DNA of 21,745 nucleotides, taken from IMG/VR virus record IMGVR_UViG_3300031565_000437, positions 1 to 21,745 of that record, one strand, 5' to 3'. Shown piece after piece: positions 1-6,116 of the stretch. Positions within the stretch are counted from its first letter, which is position 1, and the number at the start of each line of letters is the position of its first letter. Both the position numbers and the translations under genes were made by a program. The notes under the pieces are model-generated. The model saw nothing but the letters and a program-made list of their open reading frames with translations, was not told the DNA's origin and did not search any database. Source of the DNA: a virus.

Positions 1-225
1 GAAAAAATTCATTTTTATGGTGAAGCCAAGATAAAAAACAATCAATGGTTTGTTTTCAGTGAAAACATCCATAAAATGGAAATCGCTTTAGAACAACTCC
101 AAAAATCTATGGAAACCGTTGTCAAAGTAATGAGAAGAAGGCTCGAAGAATACGAGAATCTTAATAATGGGTTTAGTGTTCTTAAAATCGTGGCTTTCGA
201 AGATGACGAAGTTATTGATGATTAA
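1..225 (+). CDS. 3' end of an unidentified plus-strand gene (partial)
   Basis: An open frame runs from the first base of the window to a TAA at 223-225, giving the last 74 residues of a protein whose start lies outside. The visible part has a short strand-like stretch (FYGEAKIKNNQWFVFS), then a charged amphipathic helix with a basic patch (VMRRRLEEYENL), and an acidic end (FEDDEVIDD). I do not recognise the family. Codon use and AT content look like the neighbours and there are no internal stops. Its end overlaps by 14 bp the 3' end of the convergent membrane-protein gene on the other strand, which is common in compact phage genomes. It marks a switch of coding strand at the left edge of the head-gene block. 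Confidence 0.6.
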   Translation, partial: EKIHFYGEAKIKNNQWFVFSENIHKMEIALEQLQKSMETVVKVMRRRLEEYENLNNGFSVLKIVAFEDDEVIDD

Positions 226-721
226 CAGCAAGTGATGGGTCTACTGCTGGTTCACCAGTGTTTGAAGAAGTGGTTGTGTTTCCACCAAAGCCACCACTAG
301 TATTTCCAAGGTCTTCAACAGCCTCATTTAAGTCATCAAAACGTTTCGTGAGGTCAAGAACACCCTTACCATTAGCAGCAACACCAACATTAACTGCCTT
401 GAATTGCTTATCGATTCTATCTTTTTGTTGAATCATCAATTCTTTTTGATATTCTTCAACCTTATCTGCTCGTGGTTCAAACACCATAAAATAGAAACTG
501 ACAAAGATTCCCAATATGGTCATAATTGTCGCAATGAAACCCTTCAGGGTAAATTGTACTATAGTATTTGCCCCAAGTGTGGTAGTAGGTTGTGGCTGCA
601 CAGGTTGTGCAGGGGTTGGTTGCTGATTGTCTGGCATAGTGTTGCTTTTCTTTTTAATCTTTATGTTCCCTATAATCTTAAAGATTGCTTTTATTATCTT
701 ATTTACGAGTCCTAGGTTCAT
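212..721 (-). CDS. Single-pass membrane protein with coiled-coil ectodomain; holin-like topology
   Basis: The 169-aa product has a basic amphipathic N-terminus (residues 1-27), a Pro/Gln-rich linker (28-48), one hydrophobic span (about 61-81, rich in F, I and V), a charged helical segment (about 82-131) and a Gly/Ser/Thr-rich tail. Start choice is uncertain. ATG at 721 overlaps the upstream gene by 23 bp. A second ATG at 637 would remove the basic helix, giving 141 aa beginning MPDNQQPTPA. No promoter motif lies in front, so it is probably co-transcribed with the secreted protein upstream. The topology (short inside N-terminus, one span, larger outside domain) resembles T4-type holins. There is no sequence evidence for lysis function, and a structural or superinfection role is equally possible. 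Confidence 0.7.
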   Translation of the reverse strand: MNLGLVNKIIKAIFKIIGNIKIKKKSNTMPDNQQPTPAQPVQPQPTTTLGANTIVQFTLKGFIATIMTILGIFVSFYFMVFEPRADKVEEYQKELMIQQKDRIDKQFKAVNVGVAANGKGVLDLTKRFDDLNEAVEDLGNTSGGFGGNTTTSSNTGEPAVDPSLAVNHQ

Positions 722-1196
722 AGACTGCTGCCTCCCATGTTACTTCAAACTCACAAAATTGATTGTCGCAATGGTGCGTATAAATTAATGTTGGTTCCGT
801 TCCAATTGAAACCGTCATTCCCTTTGGAAATTGGTCTACTAATATATCTTTACCGCCAACAAATATTCGTAATCCCCTCACCCATGTATTAGTACTATCT
901 CCCTCAAACTTTGATTTACTCACAAGATATAACTCATAGTGATATTCGGTAACTGGTGGCATTTCAAGATTTTTTTTCATATCTCTTTTACCACCAACAT
1001 TCATATCCACCACATGAACAACGTTCTTTTCTTCAGTAATAGTGGTGAATGCACCCAATGAAACAACATTACCTTCCTCGGTTGCTAATTTAAATGTGCC
1101 GTAATCCTTATAAATCTCTTTATCGTATGCGCTATTCTGAGCGAACAAACCACCACCGAATAATATCAGTGCCAAAATAAATATTAATTTTTTCAT
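699..1196 (-). CDS. Secreted protein with Bacteroidota-type signal peptide, function unknown
   Basis: The 165-aa protein begins with a textbook signal peptide: MKK, a hydrophobic core (LIFILALILFGGG), then LFAQN, so cleavage after Ala19 is likely. No lipobox Cys follows the core, so type I cleavage is expected. The mature part is about 146 residues, beta-rich in appearance, with a pair of Cys in a short HCDNQFCEF segment that could form a disulfide in the periplasm. I do not recognise the fold. The start is fixed by the signal peptide, which leaves only 5 nt between the GTATTTATA motif and the ATG, so the mRNA may be leaderless. The gene lies just after the terminator that ends the capsid gene. 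It may act on the host envelope (lysis, exclusion or adhesion); that is inference. Confidence 0.8.
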   Translation of the reverse strand: MKKLIFILALILFGGGLFAQNSAYDKEIYKDYGTFKLATEEGNVVSLGAFTTITEEKNVVHVVDMNVGGKRDMKKNLEMPPVTEYHYELYLVSKSKFEGDSTNTWVRGLRIFVGGKDILVDQFPKGMTVSIGTEPTLIYTHHCDNQFCEFEVTWEAAVYEPRTRK

Positions 1197-1201
1197 ACGT
1201 A

Positions 1202-1210
1202 TATAAATAC
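1202..1210 (-). promoter_or_regulatory. Late-promoter candidate GTATTTATA for the secreted-protein gene
   Basis: An exact GTATTTATA in gene orientation ends 5 nt before the ATG at 1196. It lies between the capsid-gene terminator and the next gene, where a new promoter is needed. If it acts as a -10 element, transcription would begin at or next to the start codon. Confidence 0.6.
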
Positions 1211-1221
1211 TGATTTAAAAC

Positions 1222-1252
1222 AAAAAAGGGAAGCAACTTGCTTCCCTTTTTT
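1222..1252 (-). terminator. Bidirectional intrinsic terminator after the major capsid gene
   Basis: The stem GGGAAGC / GCTTCCC (1228-1234 and 1240-1246, loop AACTT, extendable by two A-T pairs) is flanked by A6 on the left and T6 on the right, so both strands show a G/C stem followed by a U tract. It starts 20 bp past the stop codon of the capsid gene on the minus strand. Confidence 0.9.
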
Positions 1253-1271
1253 ATCTTTATCAATCAATTGA

Positions 1272-2978
1272 TTACACAAGGTCACCAATTCCGAATACCT
1301 GTAGACCGTCACAGTAGATTCTACCGTAATATCTGTTCAATACCATTTTCTTTGCATAACGAGTCATGATACCACGAATCGGAGTAAAGTCGAATGGATT
1401 GTACATCACAGGAGTAAGCTGCATTGGTACGTAAGGAGCGTAGATGTATCCTGTTTCCAAGATGCTAGTTCCTTTATGACCAATAAGCACTGTGTTAGCA
1501 GGTGAATAAGGGTCACGATATACTAAGTAACGTCCACTTAAAGTACCGATTTTCTCAATACCCATGTTGTACTTATCCTGCTCTGGAGCAGCATTAGATA
1601 CGTGGAAATACTCAAGGTCATCAAATACAGCAGAAACTTCTGGAGAAACTACTACCCATGATGCGCCACCACGAAGGGTTGCTTTGTGGATTTGTGCTGA
1701 AATCTGGTTGATTTTAGTAACCAATGTCTGATTCCAGTCCTTTTGTACACCGTAATACTGGTTAGTTGCACCTTGCTTGCGAAGACCATTATAGTCCCAA
1801 CGAGCAGTCCAAGCAGCACCTCTACGAAGGTCACGAAGAATTTCACGGTCAATTTCAGCAGCCATTTGCTCTGACAATAAAGCAGTTAATTCTGCTTCAG
1901 CATCAATGTTATGGAATGCTGACACGTCTTGTGCCAATTCTGGTGTCCACATAGCACGCATCTTACGAGTTTCAACAGAAACTGTAACTTGGTCTAGTTG
2001 GAATGTTACTTCAGCCATTCTTGAATCTTCTTCAAGGTCGCTGTAAGTTCTGTAGGTTACTTCCCAATCACTTGGTGCTGGCTGACTTGCGCCACTCAAT
2101 GCTTGGTAACCATTAGTACCTGCGTACTGTAGGTCAACAAGAAGAATAAGTTTACCATTTTTGTCAACAATTGCTTGTCCGTACTTCTGTACCTTTACGT
2201 TGAAAGGAATACTATCGCCAGCAGCGATACCTTCACTTGCGTAAGGAGCAGGAGCAGTAAGAGCAATCGTAGGTAGAGTAACTTTCAATCCAGCAAGGAA
2301 TGATTCAGTGTCCATAGGAACACCAGTTGGTCCTACCAATTTACCTTCTTCAGTAGAATAAATTCCACCAACGGTAATTTGGACAAATTTGTCAGTACCA
2401 ATAACGAATGTTTCGCCAGTGGTTGCGCCAGTAACAACTGTAATGTCACCTTTTGAACGGTCAAATAATGATGTACCTTCTTCATTGTACTCAGTTGCAT
2501 AGAATGCATCGTATAATGAACGGCTTTCAAATTGAGTTCTTGAATCAGCAGCTTTGTCAGCAGCGTTGCCATATGCACCGTCAGGTGAAGTATGGACTCC
2601 AAGAGCTTGCTCTGCCCAAGGTGCAGTAGTTGAATCAACTCTTACACTAGTCTTAGGGTTAATGTAGTATAACTTACCAATAGGTAGGTTAAGTGCCTGT
2701 ACAGACACGATGTCGTTTGCTAACAATTTAGCAAATACTCTTCGGATTACAGGAAAAGCAACTGTTTCAAACTGACCACTGTTTGATGAATCTGACGACT
2801 CATTAATCATGTGTGAAAGTTGATTCTCGAATAACTGAGCACAGTTTTCTTTTACGTTTCCTTCTAATCCTTCTAACAGACCAATCTTTTCCCAACGATT
2901 AGTTGTTATTTCTCTTTGTTCACGGAGTTGCTTTAAACCAATGTTACCAACATCTCCACTTTCGGTTAAAAATCCCAT
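1272..2978 (-). CDS. 23: Major capsid protein, T4 gp23-like
   Basis: This 568-aa protein forms the hexameric lattice of the head. The N-terminus resembles the T4 gp23 leader region, with a RWEKIGLLEGLEG segment (28-40) and an LFENQ block (49-53). FPVIRRVFAKLLANDIVSVQAL (from about residue 75) matches the start of the mature shell domain. The C-terminus has the family-typical FTPIRGIMTRYAKKM. A candidate gp21-type cleavage site, INE|S at Glu60, is close to the T4 site at residue 65. The protein is about 50 residues longer than T4 gp23; the extra length may lie in the beta-rich middle (about 190-290). ATG at 2978 follows the scaffold stop by 26 bp of A-rich DNA with no exact promoter motif, so it is probably co-transcribed with the scaffold. 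A strong terminator follows. Confidence 0.96.
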   Translation of the reverse strand: MGFLTESGDVGNIGLKQLREQREITTNRWEKIGLLEGLEGNVKENCAQLFENQLSHMINESSDSSNSGQFETVAFPVIRRVFAKLLANDIVSVQALNLPIGKLYYINPKTSVRVDSTTAPWAEQALGVHTSPDGAYGNAADKAADSRTQFESRSLYDAFYATEYNEEGTSLFDRSKGDITVVTGATTGETFVIGTDKFVQITVGGIYSTEEGKLVGPTGVPMDTESFLAGLKVTLPTIALTAPAPYASEGIAAGDSIPFNVKVQKYGQAIVDKNGKLILLVDLQYAGTNGYQALSGASQPAPSDWEVTYRTYSDLEEDSRMAEVTFQLDQVTVSVETRKMRAMWTPELAQDVSAFHNIDAEAELTALLSEQMAAEIDREILRDLRRGAAWTARWDYNGLRKQGATNQYYGVQKDWNQTLVTKINQISAQIHKATLRGGASWVVVSPEVSAVFDDLEYFHVSNAAPEQDKYNMGIEKIGTLSGRYLVYRDPYSPANTVLIGHKGTSILETGYIYAPYVPMQLTPVMYNPFDFTPIRGIMTRYAKKMVLNRYYGRIYCDGLQVFGIGDLV

Positions 2979-3004
2979 TTTATTTAATGTTTTATTTTTT
3001 ATAC

Positions 3005-4567
3005 TTAAATTATTTTTTGTCCTCTAGTTCTTGTTTTTTCGACATACTCAATCAATCTTTTCATTTTTTGAATGTGTTTGTCATCAGCATAAGCTGTAAC
3101 TTCTTTCGCTTCGTCAATTTGCTTTGAAGCTGAAGGCGCAATAGAGGCACTTGCCTTAGTTTCAATGCTTTCAGTTAAAGTAGATTTGGTTTGCTTCATT
3201 TCTGTAAGGAAACTTTTGTACTTCTCCTGTGATTCAGCGATTGTATCAACTTTCTTGAACTCGTTGATAATCTTAATTTTATCTTCCTGAGTTAATGCCA
3301 AGCTCTCATTTACCAATAGGTTATTTACATGCGCTAAGTTGGTATTGAAAGTTGCCATCTCTTTTAATTGATTGCGATACTTTTCAAGTGCAGACTTATA
3401 TTGTTCTACTAACGTAGTCACTGACTGCTTATATTTCTTAGTTTCGTTTAATTTCTTTGTCAAACTTTTGTTCTCATTAATTAAACTACTAATCTTTGGT
3501 TCATTTCCTTCATTCTTCATCGCATCACGTAATCTACTTGCTTTACCATAATTGGTATTGTCATTAGCACCTACTTGTCTTGCGTTTGAATGGGTTTGGG
3601 TGTGCTGGATGTTTTCCTCAACTTCTTGTTCACCTTCAGCACCACCGCCTAATACAGCCATTACGTCTGCATCAGTTATTTCTTCTTCATCAATCATTGC
3701 TGTGGTAGGTCCACCGGGATTAACCTTGTTTGCACCTTTACCACCCTGATTTTTTTGTTCTGCAACTTCTTCTTCATCAATCATTGCTGTGGTAGGTCCA
3801 CCGGGATTAACCTTGTTTGCACCTTTACCACCCTGATTTTTTTGTTCGCCAATGCCTTGAATCATTTCGTCAATCTGATTTCTCATATTAACTAATTTAT
3901 CATAAGCAATTCCGTCATCAGGACCACTTTTAGGGTTGGTGTTAATTGTCTCCAACTCATTCATCGCAGAAATTTCTTCCTCGATTTCGTCCATCGTGAT
4001 AACTTCGTCTTCAGCATCTGCGCCTTCCAATGCAGAACCTACACTATTCATATCAAGACCTGTCATGTCAAATTCTTCTTTCAGAGTTGTGTCATTAGCA
4101 ACAGTATCCTGTTTTGTGGTGATTTTATCAAGATATAAGTCACCGTCTTCGGCTTCGCCTTTACCTAGATTTGGAGTATCGCTTTCGATATCCCCCATAA
4201 AATCTTTTTCACGTTCTTCTTTCACAACATCTGGTCCCACTTCAGGAGCCTTTTTATCAAACGGCTGATTTTTATCATCAGCTTCTTTTACAACCTTTTT
4301 GGTCTCTTTTACTTGATTCTTCATAACAGATTCTTCTTTGTTTGATTCATCTTCGCCTGACTTGTCAGACTCTTTAGCTTCGTCTAGTTTCTTATAAGAC
4401 TCTTTAGCTTTTTTATTTTTATTTAACTCTTCTTTCAGTAACTTACTATAACTATCTGGAAACTGTTCAGCTAAATTTTTCTTAGCATTAGCGTCCGCAG
4501 CATCTTGAATCTCTTTGAACTCAACCAAAGCCTCTTTCATTACTGATGTTTTTTTAGTATCTCCCAT
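3005..4567 (-). CDS. 22: Prohead core scaffolding protein, T4 gp22-like
   Basis: This 520-aa protein would form the internal core on which the capsid assembles and is then digested by the prohead protease. It lies between the protease and capsid genes, as in T4. It is highly charged: a Lys/Glu/Asp-rich N-terminal half (1-240), two perfect 27-residue copies (241-267 and 270-296, EQKNQGGKGANKV...), a coiled coil (about 352-470) containing NLAHVNNLLVNESLAL, and a C-terminal helix (HIQKMKRLIEYVEKT). The coiled coil and C-terminus look like T4-family scaffolds; T4 gp22 is roughly half this length, so the acidic N-terminal half is extra. Several [IL]xE sites (LINEN, LNET, FLTEM, TLTES) could be protease targets. 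It has its own upstream motif at 4604-4612. Confidence 0.88.
   Translation of the reverse strand: MGDTKKTSVMKEALVEFKEIQDAADANAKKNLAEQFPDSYSKLLKEELNKNKKAKESYKKLDEAKESDKSGEDESNKEESVMKNQVKETKKVVKEADDKNQPFDKKAPEVGPDVVKEEREKDFMGDIESDTPNLGKGEAEDGDLYLDKITTKQDTVANDTTLKEEFDMTGLDMNSVGSALEGADAEDEVITMDEIEEEISAMNELETINTNPKSGPDDGIAYDKLVNMRNQIDEMIQGIGEQKNQGGKGANKVNPGGPTTAMIDEEEVAEQKNQGGKGANKVNPGGPTTAMIDEEEITDADVMAVLGGGAEGEQEVEENIQHTQTHSNARQVGANDNTNYGKASRLRDAMKNEGNEPKISSLINENKSLTKKLNETKKYKQSVTTLVEQYKSALEKYRNQLKEMATFNTNLAHVNNLLVNESLALTQEDKIKIINEFKKVDTIAESQEKYKSFLTEMKQTKSTLTESIETKASASIAPSASKQIDEAKEVTAYADDKHIQKMKRLIEYVEKTRTRGQKII
3680..3847 (-). repeat. Perfect 81-bp tandem repeat (87-bp period) within the scaffold gene
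   Basis: Positions 3680-3760 and 3767-3847 read identically, separated by 6 bp. The period is 87 bp (29 codons), so the frame is kept. Identity includes third codon positions, pointing to a recent duplication. Confidence 0.93.
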
Positions 4568-4603
4568 CTTATTAAATTGTCGTATCTAATACTGTAATTT
4601 TTA

Positions 4604-4612
4604 TATAAATAC
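4604..4612 (-). promoter_or_regulatory. Late-promoter candidate GTATTTATA for the scaffold-capsid unit
   Basis: An exact GTATTTATA in gene orientation lies 36 nt before the scaffold ATG at 4567, in a 132-bp gap after the protease stop. It is the only exact copy ahead of both the scaffold and the capsid gene. Confidence 0.6.
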
Positions 4613-4699
4613 ATTCCCATCGGGAAAAAGTATATTTTTTAATAAAAACAGTACAAAATTTCTTGCATATATCGAATTTTATGATTATCTTCTGGCACT

Positions 4700-5416
4700 T
4701 TATAAAAGGAACCTATTAATTGCACTGTTTATTTTTTGGTCTTCTTCCTTAAGGTAAATACCGTTTTTGTTCACGTAATTTTCACCGAAACTCACATTAC
4801 CTTGTTTCTCAGGAAATAGAAACGCACCGGGTGTGCTCGGAGTAGCCACCAAGTCAAAACCAATTAATTCGAAATCGTCCTGAACCAAATTCTCACCATT
4901 AATTTCTTTAAGCGTTCCAACACCACGACTTGAGATACCTAACTTAATCTTATTCTGTAGGTACAGGACAATTTTATCACCAACCACTGAAACGATACCA
5001 AACTTAATGTAACCCGGAGATACAATCAATTTCAATTGACCATATAATACGTTTTCTTGTTCTCCCTTACCCCACCACATCTTAGTAATCATGTGCGAGA
5101 TGTTCTGTAGAGAAATAATACTTGAGTCAGGATGGTCGGCTTCAGATACCGCACTATTGGTTTGGACTAATTCTTGATAAACTTGTACTTGAGGAACCAA
5201 AACGTTCTGAGGATAGATACGACCATTTTTATTTTTAACCCCCCATTTCTGTAATATACAATTAACCAACACTGGTTCGTTTAGCTTTAGCTCGAAATTC
5301 TCATTAAGAATATCTTTGTTGATTTCGGAATTAATAAACCCGGCATCATGCTCGATTAATATACCAAAACCAGTATCGCCTTCCTCTAATATCTTGCTTA
5401 ATTCTTTCTTTAACAT
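4700..5416 (-). CDS. 21: Prohead maturation protease, T4 gp21-like
   Basis: This 238-aa serine protease of the T4 gp21 / herpesvirus-assemblin-like fold cleaves scaffold and capsid precursors inside the prohead. The catalytic His lies in SEADHPDS (His95), and the nucleophile Ser in the family signature LGISSRGVGTL (Ser162 or Ser163; by alignment with GISSRG-type signatures I favour Ser162). A following FELIGFDLVATPSTPGAFL block (182-200) is also typical. T4 gp21 is about 212 aa, so length fits. The last 30 or so residues are charged and may be self-cleaved. The start at 5416 gives MLKKELSKIL and lies 13 nt after a CTATTTATA motif. Order protease, scaffold, capsid is the T4 order. Confidence 0.94.
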   Translation of the reverse strand: MLKKELSKILEEGDTGFGILIEHDAGFINSEINKDILNENFELKLNEPVLVNCILQKWGVKNKNGRIYPQNVLVPQVQVYQELVQTNSAVSEADHPDSSIISLQNISHMITKMWWGKGEQENVLYGQLKLIVSPGYIKFGIVSVVGDKIVLYLQNKIKLGISSRGVGTLKEINGENLVQDDFELIGFDLVATPSTPGAFLFPEKQGNVSFGENYVNKNGIYLKEEDQKINSAINRFLL

Positions 5417-5429
5417 CTTGAATCTTTAT

Positions 5430-5438
5430 TATAAATAG
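5430..5438 (-). promoter_or_regulatory. Late-promoter candidate CTATTTATA for the protease gene
   Basis: CTATTTATA in gene orientation, 13 nt before the ATG at 5416. It differs from the commonest form only in the first base (C for G). Confidence 0.55.
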
Positions 5439-5452
5439 TTTTAATTACTATT

Positions 5453-5602
5453 TTAACCCCCCATGAGTCTTGGAGTTTCTTCTTTAAGAACAATTTCATT
5501 GATATCGTGTATGTTTTCCACAAACATTCGGGTTTCCAATTCCATTAATTTTTCACTGATAATAACATTAATTTCCTTGAGCTTCTCCAATTTTTTTGTC
5601 AT
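5453..5602 (-). CDS. 49-aa coiled-coil miniprotein
   Basis: A short frame starts with ATG at 5602 and ends with TAA at 5453-5455. The product begins MTKKLEKLKEINVIIS and ends RLMGG. It is a mostly helical, highly charged peptide with leucine/isoleucine spacing compatible with a coiled coil and no membrane span. It begins 10 bp after the stop of the membrane coiled-coil gene and ends 15 bp before the next promoter motif, filling an otherwise unexplained 197-bp gap between genes. Codon use and tight spacing support a real gene, probably co-transcribed with the gene in front. Function is unknown; a partner of the neighbouring 136-aa protein or a small core peptide are both possible. Confidence 0.65.
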   Translation of the reverse strand: MTKKLEKLKEINVIISEKLMELETRMFVENIHDINEIVLKEETPRLMGG

Positions 5603-5612
5603 AATGGTGGGC

Positions 5613-6023
5613 TTATTTAACTGTTAATTTTTCAACTTTTTCTCGAATCTCGCTTACAACCTTTAATATTTCTTCTGACCTGCTTTTATCGAATTTATCT
5701 TCTAAATCCAGAAGATTCGAAACTCCGTTCAATACACGAAGAGTTTCTTTTTCACTTTCCATCCATTGACGACTTCTTTCTTCTTCACGTTTAAGCATCT
5801 CAACTCTAATATCATCAAGTTTTTGTTCATTTTCTTTTCGAATGACATTAATTTTTGCAGCATATTGGTGCTCCATTAGTTCGGCTTTCTTTGTTTTAGC
5901 GTGTAATGCTCTTACCATCGCCATTATTTCAAAACCAAATACGACACACACCCCAATAAACAAGTAAAAAAAGACATTATACCAAATTGGGTGAATATGA
6001 TTGACTGCTTCAAGTAATACCAT
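5613..6023 (-). CDS. N-terminally anchored membrane protein with long coiled coil
   Basis: The 136-aa product has one hydrophobic span near the N-terminus (about 14-37, FFYLFIGVCVVFGFEIMAMV) followed by an almost continuous charged helix (about 45-133), rich in E, K and R with heptad-like hydrophobics. The basic residues after the span suggest the coiled coil is cytoplasmic, but orientation is not certain. I do not recognise the family. It heads a unit with the 49-aa gene, just after the divergent promoter region shared with the plus-strand hub gene. Possible roles include a spanin/holin partner, a membrane initiator of prohead assembly, or a tail factor; none is shown by sequence. Confidence 0.8.
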   Translation of the reverse strand: MVLLEAVNHIHPIWYNVFFYLFIGVCVVFGFEIMAMVRALHAKTKKAELMEHQYAAKINVIRKENEQKLDDIRVEMLKREEERSRQWMESEKETLRVLNGVSNLLDLEDKFDKSRSEEILKVVSEIREKVEKLTVK

Positions 6024-6034
6024 TTTTTCTTTTC

Positions 6035-6043
6035 TATAAATAG
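6035..6043 (-). promoter_or_regulatory. Late-promoter candidate CTATTTATA, leftward arm of a divergent pair
   Basis: CTATTTATA in gene orientation, 11 nt before the ATG at 6023. With the plus-strand copy at 6093-6101 it forms a divergent pair inside a 93-bp intergenic region. Confidence 0.55.
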
Positions 6044-6092
6044 TCGAAGCACACCAATTAAACTCATAGATATTTACATTTTTTATTAAGAG

Positions 6093-6101
6093 GTATTTAT
6101 A
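6093..6101 (+). promoter_or_regulatory. Late-promoter candidate GTATTTATA for the giant hub gene
   Basis: An exact GTATTTATA on the plus strand, 15 nt before the ATG at 6117. It is the only plus-strand gene start in the window and the motif flips with the gene, showing that its orientation is tied to transcription direction. Confidence 0.62.
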
Positions 6102-6116
6102 TGAAAAATCCGAAGG

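Noticed and set aside
3936-4268. 110-codon plus-strand frame antisense to the scaffold
   Set aside because: Ser-rich shadow of acidic codons on the other strand, with no promoter motif or tight spacing to any gene.
4614-4626. TTCCC-ATC-GGGAA hairpin upstream of the scaffold motif
   Set aside because: Only 5 bp with a 3-nt loop and no U tract following on either strand; not a convincing terminator.
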